DNA of 64,000 nucleotides, from NCBI GenBank assembly GCA_016858145.1, contig JAEHOE010000231.1, forward strand, positions 35,282 through 99,281, given 5' to 3'. This stretch comes from Edaphochlamys debaryana (lineage: Eukaryota > Chlorophyta > Chlorophyceae > Chlamydomonadales). The translations under genes were made by a program, and so were the position numbers. Below the pieces are notes generated by a model. It had not been told where the DNA came from. It was given only the letters and a program-made list of their open reading frames with translations, and searched no databases. This document shows positions 1-12,300 of the stretch, piece after piece (the first letter of the stretch is position 1; each line of letters starts with the position of its first letter).

Positions 1-206
1 CGGGCAGCCTGGGGCGGGGGGGGAGGAGGCGGGTTGGGGTGACAGAGCTGGCAGGGCGGGGATTGGCACCGCGGGGCAGGTTTGAAGCGCAGGGAGAGGC
101 GTGCTTACCATACTCGCGCCGGGTCGTTGTGGTTGTCAACGCCATTGTCTGGGCCACCGCTGCCCAGGAGCGCCTCCTTGCGAGCGGGAAGGCATGCCGT
201 CGCCAT
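1..206 (-). CDS. Putative 5' end of a leftward gene, truncated by the window edge
   Basis: On the minus strand an ATG at 206-204 sits in a good context (gcc before it, gcg after it) and opens 32 codons plus two bases to a GTAAGC donor at 108. A pyrimidine-rich intron follows and ends in CAG at 11-9. The next exon begins at 8 and runs off the window, and the split codon (TG+G) joins in phase. The visible N-terminus starts M-A-T-A-C-L-P-A-R-K and shows no recognisable domain. The preceding carrier gene is on the same strand and its likely polyadenylation signal lies near 692, so a new gene starting about 200 fits a tandem arrangement. The product is unknown. This rests only on start and splice consensus and could be wrong. 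Confidence 0.35.
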
Positions 207-691
207 GGCCCCAGCCCAGCGATGGCCGCCACTTCGGGTGCAGCTACTAGCTCAGATTGCGCTTCTATATTCTACTGATGAAGCACTTGTGATGTTCGTA
301 AGGCATGGCTGCGGGGTGGCTCGCCCAGCGAGTAGTCCCGACTCTCTGCCGAGTGGCCGCAAGTTGCCGTTACACCGCGCGGCTTGAATGTACAGTAGGA
401 GTGTGCAATGGAAAGTCGTGAGAGGTTGGTTCGGATGCACGCCGTCTGGTCTGGCATGGGTCCTCGTCCCCACCCCTCCCCACCTCGACGGCCGTCCCCA
501 GCGGCATCCCTGTTCAACATCATCTGTGCTTACCGCTTCATGTAGTGCTGCATTGGTGCTTGTGTGCTCGATGGAGGCTATGCGTCCCCACGGCCCCGCT
601 TCAAGACCAAGAGAGCCCTCGTTTAGACTGGGCCACACCTAAGCCCTCTCGTGCTCCTGTGCGGGCCAGGATGCAGGCCACGAGCCAGGCC
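207..691. other. Intergenic spacer and presumed promoter of the leftward edge gene
   Basis: This 0.5 kb lies between the presumed polyadenylation signal of the carrier gene and the start of the edge gene. Short open frames occur on both strands, but none has splice sites or protein-like composition. No repeat or RNA gene is evident. Confidence 0.4.
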
Positions 692-696
692 TTACA
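692..696 (-). promoter_or_regulatory. TGTAA polyadenylation signal (minus strand) for the carrier gene
   Basis: TTACA on the plus strand reads TGTAA on the minus strand, the usual poly(A) signal in Chlamydomonas and relatives. It is the first occurrence downstream of the carrier stop codon at 1498, giving a 3' UTR of about 0.8 kb, which is normal for these algae. Confidence 0.5.
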
Positions 697-1497
697 CCAT
701 GGCCTTCGACTGATCGACTCTCCCTCGAGACCTCTCGCGCCGTGGGCCCGTGGCTCAGTCGCTTGCCAGCCTCCAGGCTCGCCATTCCACGCCCACCTCC
801 ACTGCTCCCGTCCACCACCCGCCACCCCGCAGGGCACCCGAAGCGCCAGCCGGCACTGAGCCGGGGCATGGGCAACGGCCCGCCCCTACACCGGTGCCGG
901 CGCGGGACCGCCCGCCTTCACGCTGCACCCATTCTGTGCCTCTCCGGCCTCTCCGGCCAAGCCGTCCCCGCCTTCAGCCCAAGCCCAAGCGCAGCCGCCA
1001 TCACTCCGGCGCACGAAGGTCAGCTCACTCGACAGCCCCTCCTTCTGTAGGCCCCAGCCACCCCCGCACACAACCGCGAGCCCCGCAGTACAGGCCCCTG
1101 CACGCCCCTGCCCAGCCGGCTTCCCTGTGCACCAGCGACCCCTCGACCATCCTGCTCCTCCTGCTATACCCCCCGCCCCCGCCTCTCCACCCAACTAGCG
1201 ATGAACGAAGGCATAAACCTATCCTCGGACCCAGCACAAGCCCCGCCCTCTCAGCACACGCGCGCGGGTCTGCCGCCTGGGCCCCACCGGCCCCCCGCGA
1301 GGCCACACCGCGGCGGAGCGCAGGCGTCCGGTCTCCGCCGGGGATACCGGTACCCGGCCGGCAGCCGCAGACACCACCGCAACGCTGTGCCCCGCACCCC
1401 TTGCCACCCGCGCCCACAAGTCCCCGGCAGGCCCCCTCCCACATTCATCACCTCACAGCAATGCCCCTTCAGTCCTCCCCCCCTCGCCCCTCCCCCC

Positions 1498-4228
1498 TCA
1501 CAGCGAGTCCCTCAGCGCCCGCGACACGAGCTCGAAGGTGGTGAAGGTCATGGCGGCGGCCGGGGTGGTGCGCAGCAGGTTGGCCCCGCAGCCCCGGTAG
1601 AAGCCGCGCAGCCCGTCCTCCCGCCACACCGCCAGCACGGCGTCGCGCAGGCCGCTGAGCGGGCCGCTGCCGGACAGGTGCATGTAGGAGCGGACCACCT
1701 GGGGGGTGGGGGGGTGGGGGGGTGGGGGGGGTGCAGGGGGGCAGGGAGGGGGAGGGCCGGCATGGGAGCACGGAGGCTGTGGACCAAGCGCGCAGGTGCT
1801 GCGCGGCTCGTCATTGCTGACTGGGGCACCTCGGTAGGCGCTTTACACCACCCCACCCGCTCGCCCCGCCCCACACCTGCGTATGAAGCAGCCCGCAACG
1901 CAGCTCACCCCGACCCGTCGCCCCGACCCTGAGCACCCCTCCTTCCAGGGCACTGCCAGTCCACTTGTGGTCAAACCACCCACCATCCCTACCCCCCCCC
2001 CCTCGGTCCCCCCCCCCACACACCTCGTGCGGGTATGTGGCGGTGGAGGCCACCACCTTGGCGAAGGCACTGGTGGCCACCAGCTCGGGCACCGTCAGGG
2101 GCTCGGGGCCCGAGGAGGCCAGGGCCGCGGCCTCCTCCTCCTCGGGACTCGCCCCCGCCGCCGCCGCTGCCGCCGCCTGCGCCTCCCCGCCCGCCGGCAG
2201 CCCCGCCTCCGCCAGCGCCTGCCGCCGCGCCGCCGCCTCCTCCAGCCGCCGCACCGCCTTCTGGTCCGACACCCACTGCCGGGCAGGGGGAGGGGGGAAG
2301 AGGTGGACGGTTGAGTTGGGGGGAGACAGGCAGCTGATTCCCATGCCATAAGTGGGTGAAGAAGGGAGGGGGGGGGTATTCCTGCGGGGTTCAAAGTCCC
2401 CGAGGCCCCACGCTTAGGGGAGTTGACCCGCCCCAGCGCCCGCAGGTCCCCAGCCCGCAGACCCCGGCCCCGCTCCCCTGTGCAAGTCGCCCAGCCCGCG
2501 CATGGCGGCAGTCAGGTGCGCCCGCAGCGCCTCACCACCGGGCGTGCGGGGATGGGAAGTCGCCTCTAGCTGCAGGAGCGCTGGCCTCTGCGCATGTGCC
2601 CCCTTCCACCTGGGCTTCTCTCCTACCGCCTGCGCCCCGCTTGGTCGGTCACCCCTGTCTGATTGCGGCCGCCTTCCCCCTCAGCCGCAAATCGGTCCCA
2701 GCCCTGCCACCCGCCCATCCTCCTCCCGCCTTCCCCCTTCCTCCCTACCCCCTACCCCTTCCCCCCCCCCCACCTGCTTGGCCGCCTCGTACAGCGGGAA
2801 CTGTATGGCCACGTGCGCTATGCCCGCCATGGAGGGCGCCAGGCCGCTGTAGAGCCCGCGCAGGCCCTCCTCGCGGGCGATGCGGAGGAGCGCCTCGGCC
2901 GTGGAGCGGTAGGGGGCGCGCTGGAGGTAGGAGGCCACGGCGGCAGAGGTGGAGGGAGCGGAGGGGGGGGCGACGGGCTTGGGAGGCCCAGGGCCCGGCT
3001 GCGGCCCCCGCGCTGCCGCCGCCGCCCCGCCGTTGCCGCCGCGTTGCGCTGCCCCGCTTGGCCCCGCCGCGGCCCCGGGCCCTGCGGCGCCTGCCCCCGA
3101 GGTGCCTGCCGCTGCCCCTGCCGCTGCCCCCGGCCCACTCGTCCCCGCAACTGCCGGTGCGGCGGCTGCCGCCCCCGTGGCTGCTGCTACTGCCGCCGCC
3201 TCCGCCACGCCCGCCCCCGCCGCCGCCGCCTCCGCCGGCGCCAGCATGCCGTGGCACTGCATGCGCGTCTTGACCACCCACAGCGGGTTGGTGACCAGGA
3301 TGGTGGTCACGCCCGCGCCCGCGGCGGCCGCCATGTGCGTGAGCGGGGAGGCGGGCACGCCCGGTCCGGTGCCCGCTGCTGCCGCGAGGCGGCGCTTGAG
3401 TCCGTCGTAGACCACGAAGTAGACCGCCCAGTTGGGCAGCAGCGCCAGCAGCGTGGGGCCCAGGCCCTTGTACATGCCGCCCACCTGGGGGGGGAGGGGG
3501 GGAGGGGGGGAGGCGGAGGGAGCAAGGCGGTGAGGGCAGAGGCAGTGGGGGGCTCTCGAGCAGTCGACGAAGACTGGCACAGGTGCCGTCGCGTGCTGCA
3601 CTCAAGCAGAAGGCTGGGAGAACCGCAAGCCCGCGGCATGGCTTGGCCCCAGAGACAGGCGCCCGACAGCGTCGGCGGCCTCTGGTTCCTCGACCCCCCC
3701 CCCTCGCTCTGCGCCCCGCCCCGCTCACCCCCTCCCGAGCCACGATGGCCTTTATGCCCCCCGCTATGGAGGTGCTGCTGGCGCGGGACACCTGGGGGGA
3801 GGGGAGGGGAGGGGAGGGGAGGGGAGAGGCGGGGAGGGGGAACGTCGGATGAGCTGTCGGGTGAGGTAAGGAGCGACTGCAGGGGTGCCAAATGACCGAC
3901 TCCAAGGCCGGAGCCTGGAGGGTGCACTAGGATGCCTTGCCCGTGCCAGTGCCACTAGAAGTCCAGGTTAGCCCAAGCCCAGGTTGACCCCCACCGGACC
4001 CCTCCCTCCAAAAGCTCCAGGCACGAGGGCCGGGGTTCGGTGGAGACCGCCCCCCCCCCCACACACACATTGGCAGCTGGGGCAAACCTGCGAAGGCGCC
4101 CCCCAGCCTCCAAGGCGGGTTCTCACCTGAAGCCGCGTCTTGAGAACATCGAGAGGGCACACGAAGACCGCTGTGACCACTCCGGCTATGGCTCCGGACA
4201 CCGCGTTAACGGCCTCCTCGCGCTCCAT
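1498..4228 (-). CDS. Mitochondrial carrier family protein, NAD+/pyrimidine nucleotide/folate type
   Basis: Five exons (4228-4127, 3791-3729, 3484-2774, 2275-2024, 1698-1498) encode about 442 residues. The three carrier repeats each carry the P-x-[DE]-x-x-[KR] signature or its variant: PLDVLK (repeat 1), PLWVVK (repeat 2) and PHEVVR (repeat 3). The Trp in the second signature and the PHEVVR form of the third are typical of the NAD+ carriers NDT1/NDT2 and the related SLC25A32/33/36 group, which exchange nucleotides or cofactors across the inner mitochondrial or plastid membrane. GLYSGLAPS and GFYRGC mark the ends of repeats 2 and 3. The protein is about 100 residues longer than usual because of an Ala/Gly/Pro-rich insertion in the repeat-2 matrix loop (plus-strand about 2960-3250) and an Ala/Glu-rich insertion before repeat 3 (2040-2260). 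The start is the first ATG, directly before a canonical first helix. The substrate is inferred from the family and not proven. Confidence 0.9.
3795..3826. repeat. GGGGA short tandem repeat in carrier intron 1
   Basis: About six GGGGA units sit just upstream (in gene orientation) of the acceptor of the second exon. On the transcribed strand they form the pyrimidine tract TCCCC, so they probably arose by expansion of the intron's polypyrimidine stretch. Confidence 0.8.
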
Positions 4229-6306
4229 GCTGAGCGAGGGAGCCCTCGCCCGCCACTCCCAACAACCGAGGGTCCGTCTCAGCTACGCATACGCCCTCGA
4301 GATACCATGGGCTTGAGGTCTAGCCGTGCGCCAGCCAGCCAGCCAGCGATGTTGCCACTGCGCGCGTCCTCGTAGAGGCTCGCCTCTGGCACCGTATTAG
4401 TGTGTAGCTGCAAGTTCTTCGGATGCTACCTCCAAAGCGGGCTTGTGCGACGACCTGGCTGAGCTCTGGCCTACGCGCGCACGCCCGCGTCTTTAGCACA
4501 GCAAGCGTCAGGAATCAGCTTCTAGCGCACTACAGTCTTCATGTGAGCAGTGCTTGGCCTCTAGAAGGAGATCGACCTCGCGCCCTGAGCAGGACCGGCA
4601 CGATGATGGTGTGTGCACACGCTCTGGCGCGGCGTAGGTGAACTCGAGCGTTATGTATGAGGAGTCTTGCGGGCCGCATGTGGAACCAAGTTGAAGCCTG
4701 GGGCAGGGCTTGGCGAGGCGCACGCCGCATGCGGAAGCCCTGCGTGCCGTCGCTCGTCCCAAAACCCCAGATGGTGGCGGGGGCACCAGCCCCGTCCCGC
4801 GGCCCCCTCCCAGCGCACCGGTTTCCCCGTAGGCGCGGAGGTGGGCGGGGAGGCGGTGCGGCAGGCCGTTGCCTGCCGTTGCCGCGCTTGACGCGCCGCC
4901 ACCGCCTCACGAGGCCTCACGGAAGCAAGCACGACCTCGTGCAGGTACCGGAGGGCTGAGGGGGGCCTGGGACATGCTCGGGGGCGTGCCGTCGCTTGTC
5001 GTAAACCCGTGTTTGCCGATCGGCATGCTCAACCGCCCAAGCAAGGGGGTAGCCAAGGGCCAGTACCCGAGGCAATGCAGTGCTGCCAGCAGTGCCAGGT
5101 GCTGCAGTCCCCAGCCGGCCCCTGCGTACAGATTGCCTTCGAGTCCCCGAGGACACGGCTCAACCAGCAATACTTACAAAGTCTAACGTACAACAAACGT
5201 ATGAAGCATCACACGGACGGCTGCGGGCTTGCGGCTTGGGGGCCAAGGAGCAGGGGGCTTCCCGGGAGGGCAGGGAGTTTAGCAAGAAAGGGTTTGGGGG
5301 CAGTGGGGTCTGGGGTCTGGGGGCTTCGGCCTCCGAGGAGGCTTCATGGACAGGGACTTCCGCGGCGGGGGTTGGGAGCGGTGGGGGCTGTGTAGGCTGT
5401 GCTGCCCACAGATGAAGGACGTGGTTGCCTGTGCTGGGGCAGGCCTGCCGAGGCCTGCAGCCATGTGGTTGGCCGGGCAGGGCCGTGCCTTGAGGGTCTT
5501 CAGCCAACCGAGGGCAGCCTACGAGAGACTGTCGCCAGTACGCAGCGAAGCACATTGTGCAGGGGAAGCGTCTGGGTGCAGCGTCGCTGAGGATTGCTCG
5601 AAACCCGGGCCGCCGAGGATGCCTGATGCCTGCCTGTTGCTGCCTTGCCTGCGCGGCCTGCACAGCTCAACCTGCGCCCCCCCTCCAGTCCCTCACTTGT
5701 ACCACGCGCCAAGCGCGATCCAGAACCGTCTCAAGCACCATCGTCCGCGGGGGTGCGGGGGCCTCCCGCCCCCGTCGTGCCGACTGGCGCGCCGTACCGA
5801 GGTTCCTTCGAGCAAGCGCAGTGTCTCGCCCGACACGCTTTCCCGCTATATGCGACTTCCAATCAGTACAAGGAGTAAATTGGCATTGTAAGGTTCACTG
5901 GTCTCGTGATTTCAGACGCAAACATAGCTGAATCGCACGAGTTGCGCAACGCGGTGCATTCGCGCCCACGGCCTTGAGAACAATGCTATAGGAGTAGCCG
6001 TGTATAGTTAGGCATCTGCAGCGGAGCTTGGGCTAGCGGCCGGGAGCAGCAACGATGGCTACGTCGACGTTGGCGCCGAGGTGCGCTACCAATACTGCAA
6101 TGGGGTGCAGAAGATTGGTCTCCGACACCACCGGACACGAATACGGGTCGGGGACCCAGCGTCAATGGAACATGCACAGTCCCCAAGCACAGCAGTGTGC
6201 ACAGGGTCGCTGCTCCCATGCCCTCGGGAGCTGCGGGGATGAGGGGAGGGGGGCTAACCGCTCCTTTAGCAGTTCCGCGGCCCCCGCGACCGAAACATTG
6301 CCGCGT
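4229..6306. other. Divergent intergenic region between the carrier and CFAP57 genes
   Basis: This 2.1 kb must hold the 5' UTRs and promoters of both flanking genes. Several open frames of 100-180 codons occur (for example 5346-5891 on the plus strand), but they overlap in other frames, show no domain and lack coding-type third-position bias. The frame upstream of CFAP57 is open back to an ATG at 6055, so a longer N-terminus is formally possible. No RNA gene or mobile element was seen. Confidence 0.5.
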
Positions 6307-9300
6307 ATGGTGCCGCCCGCGACCAGGTACATCTTCGGCTTCCGCGCCGACGTCAAGGATAACGTCCACTACGCGGAGGATGGGTCGGTCGTGTACCCTG
6401 CGGGGCACAATGTTGTGCTCTACTCGCCGGACACCCGGACGCAGCGGCTCATACCGGGCACGCTGGAGAGCGAGGGTATCACGGCCCTGTGTGTTTCTTC
6501 AAACAAGAAGCTGCTGGCCGTGGCAGAGCGCAGCGATAAAGCCATGATAAGCGTCTATGACCTCCAGACGCTGAAGCGTCGCAAGGTGCTTGTCTCCACG
6601 GACGCTGGCTCCAAGGTAGGGCGAGCAGCTGAAGAGAGAGGGGAGGAGGGGGACGGGGGAGGGAGAGAGGGCGCTAGGCGGGGGAAGCTGCGGGTGGAGC
6701 GTCCCAAGGGGCGTGAGTTGGGGTGGCTGGGGGCCGAGGGGGCACGGCAAGCGCCAGTGCTCGCCGCCGGTGTGTCGCCAGCACGTAGCCCCTACCGCTG
6801 GACAGCCAACTGAGCGTCAGTCAACGACAACAAGGACAGAGCCAATGGCCGCCTGCCACACCTCCGAGCCAGTTGTGCGCTCACATGGACGGCCGTTGCC
6901 CCCTCACAGGAGTACGTGAGCCTGTCCTTCTCGGGCGATGGCAAGACGCTGATCGGGCAGGGCGGCGCGCCCGAGTGGAACCTGGTGCTGTGGGTGTGGG
7001 AGAAGAGCAAAGTGGGCAGCTGCGTCAAGACCACCAACCAGCAGGGCGTGCCCATGTACAGCGTGAGTGGGGCTGGGGGAGCGGCTGGAGGGGGCAGCAG
7101 GGTTCGAGAGGGGAGGGTGTGGGCGGGAGCACGAGGCCATGGCCGTGGCCAGGGACACCCCTGCCCCCCGCATGAGGCCCGACTTGTCCCGACCCACATG
7201 CCCCCCCTGTGCGACCCGCAGTGCGCCTTCTCCCCGGGCGACTCTGCGCTGGTGGGCGTGGTGGGGCAGGGCATCTTCAAGATGTTCCGCAACGCGGACA
7301 GCGGCCTCAAGCCCGCCAACCCCGTCATCGGCAAGCGCGACCCGGGGCTGGCCTCGTGCCAGTGCTGGGTGCCCGACCCCGCCGGCTCCAACGAGCAGCG
7401 CGAGCGGCTGCTGCTGGGCATGGCGGACGGGGAGGTGCTGCTGCTGGAGGTGTGGGGGGGGAGGGGGGAAGCGGGAGCGGGGTAAGGGAGCGCTGGGATC
7501 CCCCGGGGTCTTCATGTCTGGACGGAGGCGGCGAGGAGGGCTTCCCTCGTCTGCTGGGCCCGAGGGCCGAGGGCGGGCCGTGCAGGCAGTGCGCCGTCCC
7601 TCCATGCCGGGGTCTGACTGGCTCCCCCGCCGCCTCCCCGCCGGGCGCAGGGCACGGACATGAAGGCGGCCTTCTCCTGCGACAACGGCCTCCCCGCCGT
7701 GTCCATAGCGGCGTACTCCAAGGTGCGTGGCCCGGCGGCCTCACCAGCCCCTGCCAGGTTGCGGTGCTGACCCGGCGGCTTTCCTGACTGGCTGTGTGCA
7801 CGAGGGGGGATAGCTGCGCCGGGCCGTGGTCCCTCCGAGCCTCCCCTGCGCTCGCCCCTGTACCCGGCTCTGTCCTCACCTCTCCCCCCCTCCTCCACGG
7901 CTCCCTCCGTGTGCCCCCGCCTCCCCCAGGGCTTCGTGGTGGGGCAGGACGGGGGCGTGGTGACCATCTTCGAGCGGGACGAGAAGGAGTTCTTCCGGAG
8001 GGCGCGCAGCTTCACCATCGAGGGGAATGCCTGCAAAGTGCTGTGAGTGGAGGGGCGGGGGCGGAGGCGATGGAAAGGTGGGTGGTTGGAGGTGCGGCAG
8101 CCGGCGGGGAGGAGGCCGCGTGGCCATCTGAGCTGTGGGGCTGGGCAGCTTGGGCCAAACCAGCGGCAGCGGGGCGCACCGGGGCTGTGTTTCACTGCAC
8201 GGCCGGCCCTGCCCCTCCCTCCCGCTCCCTGCCTCAGCAACCTGGCCATCTCTCCCAACGAGGAGCACCTGGTTTGCTCGATGGAGAACAACCAGGTCTA
8301 CACGCTGCTGCTCAGCAACCAGGAGATCATGAAGCAGGACGAAATGAACTTCGAGGTGCGCGGGAGCCGGGAGCGGGGCCGCAGGGGTGGCGGGTGGCGG
8401 GGCCGGAGGGCTGCCGGTCCGGTCAACGGAAGGAGCAGATAGGATTGGCGGGCCCCGAGGGCTGCTTCGTGCGGGGCCCCGTAGCCCTGCGCCGCTGCCC
8501 TCCCCTGACCCTTGGACCCCCCCCCCCCCTGTCCTCGCCGCCTGCAGGTGCTGGGCACGCCCAACCACGCCGGCCCCGTGACGGGCCTGGACGTGTGCGT
8601 GCGCAAGGCGCTCATCGCCTCGTGCTGCTCCACCGACCGCTCCGTGCGGCTGTGGAACTGGGCGGAGCGCACCTGCGAGCTGCACCGCACCTTTGCGGAC
8701 GAGATCTTCTCCATAGCCATACACCCGACGGGCCTCATGGTGCGCCGCTGGGGCCGGGGCGGAGCCTTGGGCCGAGGCTGGGGTGCGGCCTCTGACGGGG
8801 GCGCCCCGCTGGGCCCACTGCTTGGGGGCGCCTGGACGGTGGCCTTGCCAGATGCTGCCCCGCCCCGTACCCACCCCGCCCCTCCCCCCGCCGCACCCTC
8901 TGCCTCCCCCCCCCCCAAGGTCCTGGTGGGCTTCGCCGACAAGCTGCGGCTGATGGCGGTGCTGATGGAGGACCTCAAGCCCATCAAGGAGCTGGGCATC
9001 AAGGGGTGCAGGGAGTGCTGCTTCAGCACCGGAGGCCAGTGAGCGAGGGGGCGGGGCCGGGGGCTGGGGGGGGCTGGGAGCTGGGGTGGAGGTCTTGTAG
9101 GAGCTTACCGTGGAGTTGTGGAACGTAGGGCGATTGCGTGGGGTGGGGGCTGCTTCTGGGCTTCTACGGCACTCACTGCCCCATGCGCCTGTCCAGGTAC
9201 TTTGCCGCTGTCAACGGCACCACCATCTCCATCTACAACACCTACACCTGCGACAACGTGGGCAACCTGCGCGGCCACAACGGCAAGGTGCGCTCCGTGG

Positions 9301-12300
9301 CCTGGTCGCCCGACGACTCCAAGCTCATCTCGGCGGGCATGGACGGAGCGGTGTACGAGTGGCGGCTCAAGGACCTCAAGCGAGAGAAGGAGCACGTGCT
9401 CAAGGTGGGCCGGGGGGCGGGGGTGAGGGACACGGGGTACGGAGCTGTGGGGCGGGAGGCCCCAGCTGCCCGCCAGAGAGCTCTCCCCCTTGCCTACCGC
9501 CGCTGCCTGACGCCGCCGCCTGCCCCGCCCACCCCTGCCCCCTCCCCCCCAGGGTTGCGCCTACTCCTCGGTGCTGGCCACTCCCGACTGCAAGCTGCTG
9601 TACGCCACGGGCACGGACAAGAAGATCAAGGAGTTCGAGGACTCCACGGTGGGGGGGGAGGGAGGGGCGCAGGGTGTGGGGGGGGGACACTGCGGGGTCG
9701 CGGGGTCCGCGTGGCACGGGCGCCATGGCCGCACCAACACGACCAACCCTCCTCCTCATTTCTACCCCCCACAGGGCTCCGGCACCACCATCTCCAAGGA
9801 GATTGACACGGGCGGGGTCAACCTGACGCAGCTGTCGTTGCTGCCCAACGCCCGAGTCATGTTCGCCGCCACCGAGGGGGGGGCGGTGCGCACCTACAAG
9901 TACCCGCTCACGGGTGAGCGCTCAGCCCAAGCAGCCGGGGCGGCCGGGGGGCATCAGGGAGGGAGGGTGCATGCAACAAGCTGCGGCTTGGAGGGCTGGA
10001 GGCGGCGCACGGACAGCGGCACAACCCTGCCCACGTGCATCCCCGCAACCACCGCCCCTCCCCTCCTCCCCTCCCCCCCCAGGCGAGTTCCAGGAGGCCA
10101 AGTGCCACTCTGCGCCCGTGTCCCGCCTCAAGGTGTCGTGGGACGAGTCCATGCTGGTCAGCGGCGGCGAGGACGGCAGCGTGTTCGTGTGGGAGGTGCG
10201 CGACAAGGACGCACGGGCGGCGGCGCGGAGGGAGCAGGAGAAGCTCGAGTACGCGGTGGAGGTGCTGGTCACACGGTGAGCGCCGGGGGAGGGGAGGGGA
10301 GGGGGTCATGGGGATGGTGGGGGGAAGAGGATGCTGAGGACGTGCAAAGAAGGACCCGCAGGACTGTCCGGGAACAGCAGGTGGGAGGGAGAGGGGGAGT
10401 CTCACGTCGCCCACCCGCCGCAACCCCTCCTCAATCCCCTCATGCTTCCCTTCCCACCCACCCACCCCCAGCTCTGAGCTGGACGAGAAGCGCTCCCGCA
10501 TGGCGGAGCTGGAGCAGCAGGTGGCGGAGCTGACCATGCAGACCGAGTACCAGCTGCGCCTCAAGGACCTGCACCTGCAGGCAAGGGGGGGAGGGGGAGG
10601 GGGGCGAGGGAGGGAGAGGAGCACGTGTGGAGCCTGGGGTGGGGGACGCCTCATGAAGCCAAGCAAGAAGTGCGCAGGGGTCTTGCAACGACCTCCGATG
10701 GCCGGGGTAGGAGTACACGAGGCCGCAGCTGCCCGGTTTCGGTACTCACGCCCTCCCTCGCCCCTCCCCCCTTCCTCTCCACCCCCGCAGGAGCGCGTCA
10801 AGGAGCTGACTGACAAGTACTCTGCGGAGGCGGAGAGCGACCGCATGAAGTTCGAGTCGCTGCTGGCGGAGAAGAACGAGATGGAGATGGAGTACGAGGA
10901 CAAGCTCAAGCAGGCGGAGGAGCGGGCGCAGGCGCAGCTGCAGGTGAGGGCCGCGGACTGGGGGGGGGGGGATGCCTCGGCTGTTCAGTGCAAGCTCTAG
11001 CCCACCTCCACGCTCACCCTTCACCCCTCAGCCCTCAGTCCTCACCGCCTCCCTTCTCTTCTCTCCCCCCTCTCCACCCTCCCACCCCCCCAGGCCCTGG
11101 ACACGCAGTACCAGGCCAAGATCATGGCCGAGGTGGAGCGGTACCAGGCGCTGATGCAGGAGAAGGAGATGCTGGCGGAGCGCTGGGACGAGCAGAATAG
11201 CCTGCTGGTGGAGAGCCACGAGCGGGTCATCGCGGAGCTGACCGAGGACTACGAGGCCAAGCTGGCGGAGGAGGCGCTCAAGATAGAGGCGCTGCAGGCC
11301 GAGAAGGTGGGGGCGGGGGCCGTGCGGGGGGCGGGGGGCACTGGCAAGGGCAGCCTGGGTGCCCGTGCTCCTCCCCATGCTGCACGGTGTGCCCTCCCTT
11401 ACCTCTCCGGCTCATCCCCTCCCCGTCCGCCCCGTCTTCCCTCTGCGCCCCAGGCCGAGCTGGAGCGCGAGTTCGAGGAGATCAAGAAGCAGCTGGAGGA
11501 GGACGCGGACCGAGAGATCGAGGAGACCAAGGAGAAGTACGAGCAAAAGTGAGTGGGGGCCGGCTGGGGGGCGGGGGGGAATGAGGGAGCTCAAGCTTGC
11601 GGCGAAGACTGGGGGCTCTGCTGCTGCTCGTGCCTGCCCTCACCTCACCTCACCTCACGTCCAACCCTCCCCCCCCCCTGCCGCAGGCTCCAGACCGAGC
11701 GCGAGACCTCTCTGCGGCTCAAGGGCGAGAACGGCATCATGCGCAAGAAGTTCAACGCGCTGCAGAAGGACATCGAGGTGTGCAACACGCAGATCAAGGA
11801 GCTGTACGAGCAGAAGAAGGAGCTCTACGCCACCATCGCCAGCCTGGAAAAGGACATCGCGTCACTCAAGCGCGAGGTGACGGGGGGGGGGCAGGGGGGG
11901 GGGGAGGGGTTAAGGGCTGGGGGGCGGGGGCGGTGGTCTGTCGAGGCGGTACCTGTGGAGCGGAGCGGAGAGCCCTGGCGCCAGGCCTGCCGGTCTGGGC
12001 ACCTTCCCCAACTCACCCATTCAAACTCCCCTTGCCCTCGCCCGCTTGCGCCCCAGATCCGCGAGCGCGACGAGACCATTGGCGACAAGGAGCGCCGCAT
12101 CTACGACCTCAAGAAGAAGAACCAGGAGCTGGAGAAGTTCAAGTTCGTGCTGGACTACAAGATCAAGGAGCTCAAGAAGCAGATCGAGCCGCGCGAGGCG
12201 GAGATCGCCGAGATGAAGGAGCAGGTGTGTGCGTGTGGGGGGGGGGGGGGCTGGGAATGGATGGTGGTGAGATTACGGGAAGTCGGGGTTGACCTTGGCT

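Noticed and set aside
750..1544. 264-codon plus-strand open frame rich in Pro, His and Arg
   Set aside because: It lies antisense to the 3' UTR and last exon of the carrier gene, has no domain, and its composition is what GC-rich sequence gives by chance.
6055..6306. Upstream in-frame ATG at 6055 as the CFAP57 start
   Set aside because: The 84 extra residues have no counterpart in homologues, and the N-terminus from 6307 aligns well with animal CFAP57. It is kept only as a formal possibility.
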